Shown here in pieces: positions 25,003-34,215 of a stretch of 64,000 bases of DNA (positions within the stretch are counted from its first letter, which is position 1; each line of letters begins with the position of its first letter). The DNA comes from Propionicimonas paludicola. GTDB lineage: Bacteria; Actinomycetota; Actinomycetes; Propionibacteriales; Propionibacteriaceae. The notes beneath the pieces were generated by a model. It did no database searches and was not told where the DNA came from. It worked only from the letters and a program-made list of their open reading frames with translations. A program made the position numbers and the translations under genes. Location of the stretch: positions 2,418,001-2,482,000 of the forward strand of contig NZ_PDJC01000001.1 of NCBI RefSeq assembly GCF_002563675.1, in the 5' to 3' direction.

Positions 25003-25044
25003 CTTCGACCTCCGTTCTCAACGAGCCCCAGTTTTCGCGGCGAA

Positions 25045-26544
25045 TCAATGCCCAGACTGTCCGAATCCTGTGAGAACCTGTGAGTCCTCACCGACCAGAT
25101 ACCCGAGGCTGACCAGCTCACGCAGCGTGGGCAGCAGCTCGTTGGCCAGGGTCTGGCCGTCCTCGTCGAGAAGCCCGGCAACCGCCGCCACCAGCGCTCC
25201 CAGCGGAAGCTCTCCGTCGCAGGCACCGACCACCGCAGCCAACGCCGTACCCGGTTCCATGGCCCGTCCAAAGCCGTAACCCTGGCGGAGCACCAGATGT
25301 TCCGGATCGGCCGCGCCCGGACGTCCGAAGGTCTCCTGGGTCAGCCCGGGAGCCTGCTTCCAGGCCTGAGCCCAGAACTCCGGCTCGGGCAGCCGGGCGG
25401 CGTCCACTGCGGTGAAGAAGTTGGCGAAGGCCGTGCCCACCGGCTGATGGACGGCGTGCGGCCAGTCCTCGAAACGCACCTCGGGCTGGTCACGATCGGC
25501 CCGGCGCAGCACCAGCCAGCCCAAGCCGACAGAGGTGATGCCGTTGTCGGCGAAGTAGTCCAGCCACTGACGGTAGCGCGGCAGGTACTCCGCACGTCCG
25601 GTCAGGCCGGCGTCGGCCAGCCACAGCTCGATGTACTCGAAAGCGTCCAGCACCTCCCGCTGAAGAACCAGGGCGTCACAACCGGTCGGAGTGATCCACT
25701 CGGTCAGCCGCTCGTCCCAGGGCCGGTCGGTGATGGCCCAGTTGCCCAGCACCACCAGATAGCCGCCCGGGTTCAGGTGCTCGGCCGCCCCGGTGACCAC
25801 CTCGCGCATCAGGTCGTCCCCGGCCAGGCCGCCGTCGCGGTAGATCAGCCGATCCGCGCGCGGCGGACCGATCACGTAGGGCGGGTTGGTCACGATCAGG
25901 TCGAACTGCTCGCCGGCCACCGGCTCGTAGAGCGAGCCGAGCCGCAGGTCGGCATGGAGCCCGGACAGCCGGAGACTGATGCAGGCCAGCTCGAGCGCAC
26001 GCGGGTTGAGGTCGGTGGCGACCAGCTGCTCGGCGTCCAGATGAAGTCCCTGGATGCCGCAGCCGGTGCCCAGATCCAGCACCCTGCCGTAGTGCCCGGG
26101 CGGCACCAGTTGGGCCAGCGTGGTGGACGCCGGGCTGGCGCCGAGCACGAAGTCCTCACTCGGCGGGACCACCCGTCCGTCCAGCGGGGTCTGATCGGAG
26201 CAGATCCAACCCGATCGGGCCTGCGAGCCGTGCGGCTTGAGCTCGATGGCCGCCCGCCACTCGTCCCCGTTGACGGCGATGAGGCCCGCCTCGACCAGCA
26301 TGTCGGGACAGCCCAGCAGGGGACGGATGGTGCCGGCCGGCATCGGCAGGCCAAGCAGCCAGAAACGGATCAGTTCGGCCTGAGAGTCGGTGGCTCCGGC
26401 CAGGGTGCGCAGCGCAGGAACGCTGGCATTGCGGGCCAGCCCGGCCAGCCCGACATTGCCGAGCCGCTCGGAGACGGCATCGAGGGTGTAATCGGCGGCC
26501 ACGAGGGCCCGACGGAGGGCGTCGATGGCGGTTTCGTCCAGCAT
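25045..26544 (-). CDS. Class I SAM-dependent methyltransferase (HemK/RsmC-like)
   Basis: Protein of 499 residues. A helical N-terminal domain (about 1-140) precedes a Rossmann methyltransferase core with VLDLGTGCGIQGLHL (SAM-binding motif I), VATDLNPRALELA (motif II) and IVTNPPYV at about 220, the NPPY signature of enzymes that methylate amides or exocyclic amines on bases. A C-terminal extension of about 160 residues is present. This architecture is widespread in actinobacteria and its substrate is unknown to me. ATG 26544 is picked because a longer frame would run through low-complexity repeats; no strong ribosome site is visible. Confidence 0.83.
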   Translation of the reverse strand: MLDETAIDALRRALVAADYTLDAVSERLGNVGLAGLARNASVPALRTLAGATDSQAELIRFWLLGLPMPAGTIRPLLGCPDMLVEAGLIAVNGDEWRAAIELKPHGSQARSGWICSDQTPLDGRVVPPSEDFVLGASPASTTLAQLVPPGHYGRVLDLGTGCGIQGLHLDAEQLVATDLNPRALELACISLRLSGLHADLRLGSLYEPVAGEQFDLIVTNPPYVIGPPRADRLIYRDGGLAGDDLMREVVTGAAEHLNPGGYLVVLGNWAITDRPWDERLTEWITPTGCDALVLQREVLDAFEYIELWLADAGLTGRAEYLPRYRQWLDYFADNGITSVGLGWLVLRRADRDQPEVRFEDWPHAVHQPVGTAFANFFTAVDAARLPEPEFWAQAWKQAPGLTQETFGRPGAADPEHLVLRQGYGFGRAMEPGTALAAVVGACDGELPLGALVAAVAGLLDEDGQTLANELLPTLRELVSLGYLVGEDSQVLTGFGQSGH

Positions 26545-26660
26545 GCATTTAGCCTGACACGGAATCGTCCGCTCCCCGACCAGGAAAGCCCCCCGCCTCC
26601 CGCCACGCCCGCTCCCCCTCCCGCCACGCCCGCTTCCCCTCCCCGCCACCCTCCAGTTCG

Positions 26661-26720
26661 CGCTACCGAACGCAACGTTCGCTACCGAAATCTCGGCAGC
26701 AAGAGTTGCACTCGGTAGCG
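26661..26720. repeat. 60-bp hairpin repeat, copy A
   Basis: Bounded by CGCTACCGA and TCGGTAGCG, with inner arms CGCAAC/GTTGC and a further internal GCTACCG/CGGCAGC stem, so it can fold as a branched hairpin. The reverse complement matches the copy at 35563-35622 at 52 of 60 positions. It lies between the methyltransferase start and the divergent helicase. Confidence 0.8.
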
Positions 26721-26754
26721 GGAACCTCTGCGGGGGCGGGGGCGGGGTCGGCCG

Positions 26755-26857
26755 CCGCCTCTGGTCGGACGCGTAGGCTCCGCCTCTGGTCGGACGCGCA
26801 GGTGGCCGCCTCCCGTCGGACGCGCGAGTGGCCGCCTCTCGTCCGACGCGCGGGAGA
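26755..26857. repeat. Four tandem ~26-bp repeats before the helicase gene
   Basis: Units begin at 26755, 26780, 26806 and 26832, each starting CCGCCTC and containing GTCGGACGCG (GTCCGACGCG in the last). They fill the upstream region of the helicase. A separate short CCCGCCACGCCCGCT tandem lies at about 26600-26640. The intergenic space of 388 bp contains no gene. Confidence 0.7.
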
Positions 26858-26932
26858 CCCGCGCCTCTTGCCGGACCTGCCGTCGGCCAGACCCCCGGTG
26901 GCATCGCGGGCCGCGCGTGGCAGGCTGTGCGC

Positions 26933-29176
26933 ATGGCGCTCCCGGAATGGCTCGAAGCCGACCCGCGGATTCGCCATCACCACCATCGGCCGGCCACGGC
27001 CGGGGTCACGTCCGACTTCCCCGAATGGGTGGACCAGGAGATCCGAGACGCGTGGGCACGAGTCGGGGTGACTCGGCTGTGGCGCCATCAGGCGCTCGCC
27101 GCCGAGGCGGCCTTCAGCGGACGGCACGTCGCTCTGGCCACCGGCACGGCCTCCGGCAAGACCCTGGCCTATCTCCTCCCGGTCCTGGCTGCCACGGTCT
27201 CCGGACGGACCGGCTTCGCGACGGCGTCCGGGCCGCTGGGGATCGATCGCGGCCACAGCGCCTTGTACCTCGCACCGACCAAGGCGCTGGCTCACGACCA
27301 GCTTCGGGTCTGCCGCACGCTGGGCCTGCCTGGCTGGCAGCCAGTGACTCTGGACGGCGACTCCGAGGCGGCCGAACGCCGGTTCGCCCGCGACTTCGGC
27401 GGGCTGATCCTGAGCAACCCGGACATGCTGCACCGAGCCGTCCTGCCCAACCATCAGCAGTGGGTGCGACTGCTGGCCAGCCTGCGTTATGTGGTGATCG
27501 ACGAGGCGCATCGCTATCGCGGAGTCTTCGGCGCCCAGGTGTCGGCGGTGCTGCGTCGCCTCCGCCGACTGGCCAACCACTACGGCGCCGACCCCGTCTT
27601 CATCTCAGCCTCGGCGACGGTGTCCGGCGCCGGTGAACTGCTCACCCGGCTGGCCGGAGTGGAGCCGGTGGTCGAGATCGCCACCGACGACTCGGCCCGG
27701 CCCAGCCTGGACTACCTGCTGTGGCAGCCCGAGGAGGACCCGCACCACGAGGCGGCCGACCTGCTCGCCCGACTGGTCCGCGACGGCAAGCAGACCTTGG
27801 CCTTCACGTCGTCCCGGGTGCAGGCGGAGCTGGTGGCTCTCCGCGCTCAACGCAAGGCCGGTGACATCTCACCCATCGAGTCCTATCGAGGTGGCTACCT
27901 GGCTGCCGACCGCCGGGAGATCGAGGCCGGCCTGCAGTCCGGGTCGCTGCGCGGAGTGGCCTGCACCAACGCGCTCGAACTGGGTGTGGACATCTCCGGG
28001 GTGGACGCGGTGCTGACCTGCGGCTTCCCCGGGACCCGGTCGGCGCTGTGGCAGCAGGCCGGACGCGCCGGACGTGCGGGCCGGGACGCCCTCGGCATCC
28101 TGATCGCCCGACCCGACCCGCTGGACGCCTACCTGTGCGAGCATCCCGAACTCATCTTCGCCGAGCCGGTTGAGCAGACGATCCTGCACCCGGAGAACCC
28201 ACAAGTGCTCGGCCTGCACATCGCCGCGGCCGCGGCTGAGCTCCCGGTCAGCTTGGCCGACGAACGCTACTTCGGCACGACTCTGTCCGACCTGCTGGAC
28301 GCACTGACCCGAGCCGGGCATCTGCGCCAGCGTGGTGCGCGCTGGTACTGGACTCGTCCGGATCGTCCGGTGGATGCCATTGATCTGCGCTCGATGTCGG
28401 GCACCTCGCTGGCCGTGGTCGAGTCGGCGACCGGACGGGTGATCGGGCAGGTCGATCCGGCCGCCGGTGACCGGACGGTCCACGTCGGAGCCATCTACCT
28501 GCATCAGGGCGAGCAGTGGCTGGTCACCGACTACCAACCGGCCGATGGAGTGGCCCTGGTCTCCCGAACCGGGGAGGGCTACTTCACCCAACCGCAGGGC
28601 GAGAGCACCGTGTCGATCCTCAGCCAGCTGCGCAGCCGCGACCTCGGTGCCGGACAGGTGAGCTTCGGAACGGTCGAGCTGTCCAGTCAGGTCACCGGCT
28701 ACCTGCGTCGAGACGAGGCAACCGGGAAGGTCTGGGACTCACTTCCCCTGGACCTGCCCCAGCGAGTGCTCCGCACACAGGCGGTCTGGTACACCCTGCC
28801 CGGGGCCGCATTGGCCGGGATCGCCGCCGCCGACCTGCCGGGCGCGGCCCACGGCGCCGAGCACACGGCGATCGGCCTGCTACCGGCCTTCGCTCCGTGC
28901 GACCGCTGGGATATCGGCGGCCTGTCCACCACCTGGCACCCGGACACCGGTGAACTCACCGTCTTCGTCCACGACGGCCACCCCGGCGGCGCAGGGTTCG
29001 CCGAGCGGGGCTATCAGGTGGTCGAGGAGTGGTTGGGCGCAACCGTGGACCGGCTGCGCAGTTGCGCCTGCGCGGACGGCTGCCCCGCCTGCGTGGTATC
29101 CCCCAAGTGCGGCAACGGCAACAACCCATTGAACAAGGCGGCCGCCGCCCAGCTGCTGGCTCTGCTGGTCGGCTGA
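26933..29176 (+). CDS. DEAH-box superfamily 2 helicase with C-terminal Cys cluster
   Basis: ATP-dependent nucleic-acid helicase of 747 residues. Walker A ATGTASGKT is at about 69, the motif II box DEAHRY at about 190, motif III SASATV, and the C-terminal helicase lobe has TNALELGVDISG and QQAGRAGRAG. The last 250 residues form a DUF1998-like domain ending in CACADGCPACVVSPKC, a four-cysteine metal-binding set. From memory this is the helicase of the actinobacterial helicase/secretion neighbourhood (M. tuberculosis Rv3649 type) found beside Tad-like genes, as here. ATG 26933 starts MALPEWL; longer frames run through the tandem repeats. Confidence 0.92.
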   Translation: MALPEWLEADPRIRHHHHRPATAGVTSDFPEWVDQEIRDAWARVGVTRLWRHQALAAEAAFSGRHVALATGTASGKTLAYLLPVLAATVSGRTGFATASGPLGIDRGHSALYLAPTKALAHDQLRVCRTLGLPGWQPVTLDGDSEAAERRFARDFGGLILSNPDMLHRAVLPNHQQWVRLLASLRYVVIDEAHRYRGVFGAQVSAVLRRLRRLANHYGADPVFISASATVSGAGELLTRLAGVEPVVEIATDDSARPSLDYLLWQPEEDPHHEAADLLARLVRDGKQTLAFTSSRVQAELVALRAQRKAGDISPIESYRGGYLAADRREIEAGLQSGSLRGVACTNALELGVDISGVDAVLTCGFPGTRSALWQQAGRAGRAGRDALGILIARPDPLDAYLCEHPELIFAEPVEQTILHPENPQVLGLHIAAAAAELPVSLADERYFGTTLSDLLDALTRAGHLRQRGARWYWTRPDRPVDAIDLRSMSGTSLAVVESATGRVIGQVDPAAGDRTVHVGAIYLHQGEQWLVTDYQPADGVALVSRTGEGYFTQPQGESTVSILSQLRSRDLGAGQVSFGTVELSSQVTGYLRRDEATGKVWDSLPLDLPQRVLRTQAVWYTLPGAALAGIAAADLPGAAHGAEHTAIGLLPAFAPCDRWDIGGLSTTWHPDTGELTVFVHDGHPGGAGFAERGYQVVEEWLGATVDRLRSCACADGCPACVVSPKCGNGNNPLNKAAAAQLLALLVG

Positions 29177-29230
29177 GCCCAGAGGCCGACCGCACCACTC
29201 GACGCTCCGCGCCGGTCGATCCGGCCTCCC

Positions 29231-29632
29231 TCACCCTGGCGGATCCGGAGCAGTTCGCCCGGCGGTGGCGCGGGCCACTAAGTGATCCGGGAGCCCCGGA
29301 AGCGCGTGCGGAACCGACACCTCGACCTCGACTGCCACCGCGAACTCGAGCAGATCGCCGACGACTCGGCAACCGGACAACCGCACTGCGTTGGCCTGGG
29401 CTGCCCGGGCCGCCCCTCGGCAGGCACCTTCGCCGGTGGCCTGGGCCGATGCCCCCGACAGTGCCACCAGATCGGCGGCCGCGTTCGCCTTCTGGGCCGC
29501 CGCGGAGTAGCCGACCACTAACGCCACCCCCACCCCCAACAACAGGCTGAGGCAGACCACGGTGGCGACCAGCACCGTCCCGGCTCCGGCGGACGCCGAG
29601 GCCCCGGGTCCATGCGCTGTCCGGCTGGTCAA
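29231..29632 (-). CDS. TadE-like/Flp-associated small secreted protein (Rv3654c type)
   Basis: Protein of about 133 residues. After a short N-terminal stretch comes one hydrophobic span (TVLVATVVCLSLLLGVGVALVVGY) and an Ala-rich domain with two cysteines (GACRG, SGCRV), typical of the last gene in actinobacterial Tad-like operons. The start is uncertain. TTG 29632 overlaps the previous stop as TTGA and has GGGAG upstream. ATG 29686 would overlap the preceding gene by 58 bp. I prefer TTG. Confidence 0.78.
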   Translation of the reverse strand: MTSRTAHGPGASASAGAGTVLVATVVCLSLLLGVGVALVVGYSAAAQKANAAADLVALSGASAQATGEGACRGAARAAQANAVRLSGCRVVGDLLEFAVAVEVEVSVPHALPGLPDHLVARATAGRTAPDPPG

Positions 29633-30030
29633 CTCGGCTCCCGGAGCACGACCGCTTCTGCCCGGAGCGGCACCGCAGGCAGCCATGACGCCCAGGGACG
29701 AGCATCGAGACTCACTTCCACCCGCACCCGGTCACGCGCCGTTCCGACGTGCACGACCGCACCCGGGGGACGATCCGCGATGGCATCGGCTGCCGCGCGA
29801 CGATCGCCACGCGCCTCCTGCCGAGCCACCTCAGCGGCCAGCCCCTGACACTGGGCGAGCAGCATCAGCGCCGTCAGCAGCCAGGCGATCAGCACCACCG
29901 CGCCGACCATGGCCAGGCTCGCGAAAGCGAATTCGGCCGTCACCATCCCCCGCTGCGGGCGCACCGGCCGGGCGCCGCCATAGCGGGGAGGCCGGCCGGG
30001 CTGGAGCCGGCCGGCCGACCCGCCGGTCAC
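29629..30030 (-). CDS. TadE-like pseudopilin
   Basis: Protein of 133 residues. RGMVTAEFAFASLAMVGAVVLIAWLL is the TadE pattern: a prepilin-type cleavage region, a glutamate five residues into the mature chain, then a single membrane span. The rest is a short exported domain. GTG 30030 overlaps the DUF4244 stop (TAGTG), so translation is coupled. It is probably a minor pilin of the Tad-type machinery encoded upstream. Confidence 0.85.
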   Translation of the reverse strand: MTGGSAGRLQPGRPPRYGGARPVRPQRGMVTAEFAFASLAMVGAVVLIAWLLTALMLLAQCQGLAAEVARQEARGDRRAAADAIADRPPGAVVHVGTARDRVRVEVSLDARPWASWLPAVPLRAEAVVLREPS

Positions 30031-30233
30031 TAGATGTTGATCCCGACCGAGGCGAGGATCCACCGAACGAGCGCCTTGACGATCTCGCCGAGGAACCGCC
30101 GGAAGTCCTCGTTGCCGAAGAACCCCACCAACGCACCGACCCCGGTGACCGCGGCCACCGTGCCGACCGCGTACTCCGCCGTGGTCATGCCTCGCTGCCC
30201 CAGCTTGCGCAGCTTCGCAACCGCCTTGCCCAT
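30030..30233 (-). CDS. DUF4244 Flp-like pilin subunit
   Basis: Protein of 67 residues. GQRGMTTAEYAVGTVAAVTG carries the Flp-pilin hallmark: Gly before the cleavage site and TAEYA at the head of the membrane helix. The C-terminal amphipathic helix is short. ATG 30233 has AGGAG six bases upstream. It is likely the major structural pilin of the operon (M. tuberculosis Rv3656c type). Confidence 0.9.
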   Translation of the reverse strand: MGKAVAKLRKLGQRGMTTAEYAVGTVAAVTGVGALVGFFGNEDFRRFLGEIVKALVRWILASVGINI

Positions 30234-30365
30234 CTGTACTCCTCTCTGCGTGGCATCCATCCGGACGCACCCGTCACTGTTGGCCGCAGACCGGCTTCGT
30301 GTTCGCGGAGCCCGGGCGGCTGTGGACGACGGCGCCGCGCACCGGACCACTTGTGGATGAGTGAC

Positions 30366-31082
30366 TCAGCCGAAGAAGCGCTGAACCACCCCACCGACCA
30401 CCGGCACCACCCCGATCAGCAGGAAGGACGGCAACAGGCACAGCACCAGCGGCAGCACGCTGCTCACCCCCACCCGACGCGCCCGCTGCTGGACTCGCGA
30501 CAGCTCAACCCGGCGCGCCCGCTCACCGATCACCCGCAGCGTCGCCGTGGCGGTCAACCCGTAGTCCAGGCTGCGCGCCAGCTCTCGTCCGAGTTCGGCC
30601 AGCTCCGGCTCTGCAGCGGCCAACTCCCGCCAGGCCGCGGCCTCGTCCGTCCCCAGTGCGACCGCCGCGCCGAGCCGGTTCATCACTTCACCGGCCGGAC
30701 CGGGCAGCACTCGTCCCAGCTCGGCGACGGCATTGCGCAGTGGCAGGCCCGCGTCCAGACAGACCGCGATCAGGTCGCACAACCCGGGCACTGCGGACGC
30801 CAGCGCGCGACTCCGCGCCGCCTCGGCCGCACTCTTCAGCCGACCGGACGCGAGGTAGCCGGCGGCACCGGCAGCCAGCCCGAGCGGCACCGCCCACCAG
30901 TCGACGACCAGGCCGGCAGCGAAGCCGAGCGCGGCACTCAGTCCGGCCAGCCGCAGCCGGGCCAGCCGGGCCGGCTCGATCCCGGTCGACGGATCGGCCT
31001 CGCGCAACCGGAGCGCCGGCTGCCGCCAGGCCAAGAGGATGGCCAGCCCGACGGCCAGGGCGGTGACCAGCGGCCAGCCCAC
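30366..31082 (-). CDS. tadC: Type II secretion F-domain protein, TadC-like
   Basis: Inner-membrane platform protein of 238 residues with membrane spans at the N terminus, near residues 45-80, and at the C-terminal end (SSVLPLVLCLLPSFLLIGVVPVV). The T2SSF domain lies between (VPGLCDLIAVCLDAGLPLRNAV). GTG 31082 directly abuts the tadB stop. A 132-bp gap after it probably holds a promoter or processing site for the pilin gene. Confidence 0.87.
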   Translation of the reverse strand: MGWPLVTALAVGLAILLAWRQPALRLREADPSTGIEPARLARLRLAGLSAALGFAAGLVVDWWAVPLGLAAGAAGYLASGRLKSAAEAARSRALASAVPGLCDLIAVCLDAGLPLRNAVAELGRVLPGPAGEVMNRLGAAVALGTDEAAAWRELAAAEPELAELGRELARSLDYGLTATATLRVIGERARRVELSRVQQRARRVGVSSVLPLVLCLLPSFLLIGVVPVVGGVVQRFFG

Positions 31083-31880
31083 TCACCTCACCCCCGGGCG
31101 AGCCAGCCAGTCGGTCCACAACACCCCGACGCAGGCCAGGGTCACTCCGGCGGTCAGGCTCACCTGACCGACCATCGAGCCGAGCAGGAAGCTCAGCGGA
31201 TCACCGCCGACCGCGAACCCGAGCGCCAGCCCGGCCAGCGGCAACACTGCCAGCAGCCGTCCGGTGGCCCGCGGCGCGGCCAACTCGGACGCGACCACCT
31301 CGGCCACCCCGGACGCCGCCGCCTGCCGCTCGACCACCGAGTCCAGCGCCGACGTCATGGACGCCCCAGTTCGCTCGGCCAGCTCCCAGGCCACCGCCAA
31401 CTCAGACAGACCGGCCTGCCCCGGACGGACCGCACCGGCCCGCAGAACCTCGGCCACCGATCCGCCCGCCCGTTGTGCGGCCGCAGCCTCAGCCAGCACC
31501 GGGCTCTCCGCCGCGGCCAGCTGCAGCGCCCCGCCGGGCACCTGCCCCACCCGAAGCAGGCCGACCAACAGCCGACAGGCAGAGACCACTTCGGCTTCGT
31601 CCCTGGCTGCCCGGCGGCGCTGCAGCTGGGTACGCGCCAGGTGCGCGGCGGTGCCGGCGATCAGTCCCACACACAGACCCAGCACCGGTCCGACACCGCC
31701 GAAGGGCGACCCAACGGCCAGCCCGGCGGGCGGCCCCAGCGCCGGCCACAACCCGAGCAGTCTCGGCCTAGTGCGCGGCGCGGCTGCCGGTTCGAGCAGC
31801 CGGACCCAACGATGACCCCGGCCGACCGGCCAGGCGAGCAACACCGCCACGGCCGCGCAGAGACAGGCCAAGCCGATCAT
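31083..31880 (-). CDS. tadB: Type II secretion F-domain protein, TadB-like
   Basis: Protein of 265 residues with two N-terminal spans, a T2SSF domain (CRLLVGLLRVGQVPGGALQLAA; AWELAERTGASMTSALDSV) and two C-terminal spans. ATG 31880 overlaps the tadA stop as ATGA. TadB and TadC normally work together as the membrane platform for the TadA ATPase. Confidence 0.87.
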   Translation of the reverse strand: MIGLACLCAAVAVLLAWPVGRGHRWVRLLEPAAAPRTRPRLLGLWPALGPPAGLAVGSPFGGVGPVLGLCVGLIAGTAAHLARTQLQRRRAARDEAEVVSACRLLVGLLRVGQVPGGALQLAAAESPVLAEAAAAQRAGGSVAEVLRAGAVRPGQAGLSELAVAWELAERTGASMTSALDSVVERQAAASGVAEVVASELAAPRATGRLLAVLPLAGLALGFAVGGDPLSFLLGSMVGQVSLTAGVTLACVGVLWTDWLARPGVR

Positions 31881-33019
31881 GACTGGGCCAGCCGGTTCAG
31901 TCGAGACCAACCGTCCCCCTGCTCCAGGCGGCCGTCGGGAGCGCAGCTCAGCGCCGGAACGGCACGGCAGCGTCCACTTCGGCGATCGGCGCGCAGCACC
32001 CGGAGCTCCTCCACCCAGCGGCGTCCGTCCGGGAGCCGTCGCACCTGCACCAGCACCTCGACAGCGGCCGCCAGTTGGGCGTGCAGGGCATCACGGGACA
32101 GCCCGCCGAGCGCGGCCAGCGCCTCCAGCCGAGCCGGCACCGCCCCGGCCGAGTTGGCATGGACGGTGCCGCAGCCGCCCTCATGGCCGGTGTTCATGGC
32201 CAGCAGCAGATCGACCAGTTCGGCACCGCGCACCTCGCCGACCACCAGCCGATCCGGACGCATCCGCAGCGCCTGCCGGACCAGGTCGGTGAGGGTGATC
32301 GCGCCGATCCCCTCCGCGTTCGGCGGTCGCGCCTCGAGCCGCAGGCAATGCGGGTGCTGCGGCGCCAGCTCGCGGGAGTCCTCGGCGATCACGATCCGCT
32401 CACCGGCTGGAACCAGGCTCAGCAGGGCGCCTAGCAGCGTGGTCTTCCCCGAGCCGGTACCGCCCGAGATCAGGAAGGCCCGCTTGCCATGCACCAGTCC
32501 GGTCAGCAGCTCGGCCACCCCGGGCGCCAGCGAGCCGGCCGCCACCCAGTCGTCCAAGGTGAGCCGGCGTCGGTTCGGGACCCGAAAGGACAAGCAGGTG
32601 CCGGTCTCGGCCACACAGCCCAGCACCGCATGCACCCGGACGCCACTAGGCAGGCGGGCGTCCACGAAGGGCGAGCCGTCGTCGAGGCGACGCCCGACCG
32701 AGGCGGCCAGCCGCACCGCGAGCCGGCGCAGTTCCTCGGCCGACCCGAACCGCACGCCGGCCGGCTCCAGCCCGGAGCCGCGATCCACCCAGACTTGGTC
32801 GGGGGCGTTCACCAGCACATCGGTCACCCCCGGTTCGGCCAACAGCGGATCCAGCGGCCCGGCCCCCTCGCTCTCACGGCGCAACGCGGCCACTGTGCTG
32901 CGCACCCGCTGATCGCTGACCAGCTCGCCCAAACCGCGCAGCGCGGCGGCGACCTCCACCGGTCCGGCCTGCTGGCCGTGCCGGACCAGGTAGGAGCGCA
33001 CCTCCTCCAGCTCAGTCAT
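31877..33019 (-). CDS. tadA: Secretion ATPase, TadA/CpaF-like
   Basis: Hexameric type II/IV secretion ATPase of 380 residues. An N-terminal domain is followed by the ATPase core with Walker A GGTGSGKTT (about 190), the Asp box IVIAEDSREL, Walker B-like RLVVGEVRGAE, and the His box TGHEGGCGTVHANSA. It powers pilus assembly or secretion. ATG 33019 lies inside the last codons of the preceding CpaE-like gene (8-bp overlap). Confidence 0.93.
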   Translation of the reverse strand: MTELEEVRSYLVRHGQQAGPVEVAAALRGLGELVSDQRVRSTVAALRRESEGAGPLDPLLAEPGVTDVLVNAPDQVWVDRGSGLEPAGVRFGSAEELRRLAVRLAASVGRRLDDGSPFVDARLPSGVRVHAVLGCVAETGTCLSFRVPNRRRLTLDDWVAAGSLAPGVAELLTGLVHGKRAFLISGGTGSGKTTLLGALLSLVPAGERIVIAEDSRELAPQHPHCLRLEARPPNAEGIGAITLTDLVRQALRMRPDRLVVGEVRGAELVDLLLAMNTGHEGGCGTVHANSAGAVPARLEALAALGGLSRDALHAQLAAAVEVLVQVRRLPDGRRWVEELRVLRADRRSGRCRAVPALSCAPDGRLEQGDGWSRLNRLAQS

Positions 33020-34058
33020 CGGCGTCGGCCAGCACTCGCCGGACCAGCGCGTCCACCGCTCGCCGGTAGCCGCGCCGGACCCCGCGCGCCGGCGGCTCAC
33101 CGCTGTCGGCGGCCTCGACCAAGCGCAGATCGGTAGGGATCTCGCCGAGGATCGGCAGCCCGACGGCCTCGGCGACCAGGGCCGAGTCCAGCGAGCCGCG
33201 ACCGCGACGCAGCACCAACTCGGCCCGCTCCAGCTCGTACTCGGCCACCACCTGACGCGCAGCTGCCACCCCACGCACGCTGGCCGAGGCCACCAGCAAC
33301 TGCCGCCCGGCCAGCCGTAACGCTTCGCGGGCGGCCGGCCCGCCACATCGCCCGACATCGAGCACCACCAGGGAATGCCACGACCGCAGCGCCCCCACGA
33401 TGGCGGCCAGCGGCTCCCGCGACAGATCGAAGGCCGGGCCGCGAGCCATCGATACCACGGTCACCCCGTCGACCACCGGCAGGTAGCCACGCAGGTCGCC
33501 AAGCCGTCCGTCGGCAGCCTCCAGCCGCGGCCAGCGCCACCCACTCACTCGCTCAGCACCGAGCAGCAGATCCAGCCCGCCACCCAGCGGATCCACATCG
33601 ACAAGGGCGGACGCCTCGGCCCGCTCGGCCCCCAGATGCGCCAGCGATGCGGCCAGAGTGGACGCGCCGACCCCGCCGGAGCCGCCGAGGACGGCCACCA
33701 CCGGACCGCTGAACCGGCTGCGTCCGTCGGCCAGCACGGCGCCGAGCCAGGCGCCTCCCTCGGGGAGCTGAATCACGCCGGCCGCCAGCGGCGCCGACCA
33801 GGCGGCCAGCTGCTCGGCGTCCGATCCGACCAGGAACACCCCCGGACGGGCCGTCGGCGCGGCACTGGCCACCCGTCGGGCCAGCTCGCCGGCAACCACC
33901 ACCGTGCCGGCGCTGCGCCACATGCCGGCCATCCGCTCGGGCTCGGCCAGCACCTCCACTTCAAGTTCCTGAGCGGCCGCCGTAGCCAGGACCAGCTCGC
34001 GCACCTCGCCCGGCGGGGCCACCAGCAGGACGTCCGGCCCTGGTCTGCTCTGCGTCAC
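33012..34058 (-). CDS. CpaE-like MinD/ParA-family protein (helicase/secretion neighbourhood)
   Basis: Protein of about 348 residues. The N-terminal 110 or so resemble a receiver-like domain without phosphorylation residues. The C-terminal part is a deviant-Walker ATPase: VAVLGGSGGVGASTLAASLA (P-loop at about 123), ALVDVDPLGGGLDLLL and VVLDVGRCGGPAAREAL. CpaE proteins place Tad machinery at the pole. GTG 34058 (MTQSRPGPDV) is the most plausible of several starts; none has a clear ribosome site. First gene of the seven-gene Tad operon running left to 29231. Confidence 0.85.
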   Translation of the reverse strand: MTQSRPGPDVLLVAPPGEVRELVLATAAAQELEVEVLAEPERMAGMWRSAGTVVVAGELARRVASAAPTARPGVFLVGSDAEQLAAWSAPLAAGVIQLPEGGAWLGAVLADGRSRFSGPVVAVLGGSGGVGASTLAASLAHLGAERAEASALVDVDPLGGGLDLLLGAERVSGWRWPRLEAADGRLGDLRGYLPVVDGVTVVSMARGPAFDLSREPLAAIVGALRSWHSLVVLDVGRCGGPAAREALRLAGRQLLVASASVRGVAAARQVVAEYELERAELVLRRGRGSLDSALVAEAVGLPILGEIPTDLRLVEAADSGEPPARGVRRGYRRAVDALVRRVLADADD

Positions 34059-34215
34059 AACAGGCACTGTGGGGCGTGAGCCGTGCTCGCATTCGCGCTC
34101 ACCGAGACCTGTGGACAAGTTCGACCATCCTGCCGAGTTGTCCACAACTTCGCGGTTCACCGGTCGGGCGGAGGTTCGCCGCCGCTGGCTTGCCGGCTGC
34201 CCTTACGATGCGTCC

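Noticed and set aside
29562-32912. Open frame of about 1100 codons on the plus strand
   Set aside because: It lies antisense to the well-supported Tad genes, is rich in Arg/Pro/Ser/Gln, and has no recognisable domain. It is a high-GC shadow frame.
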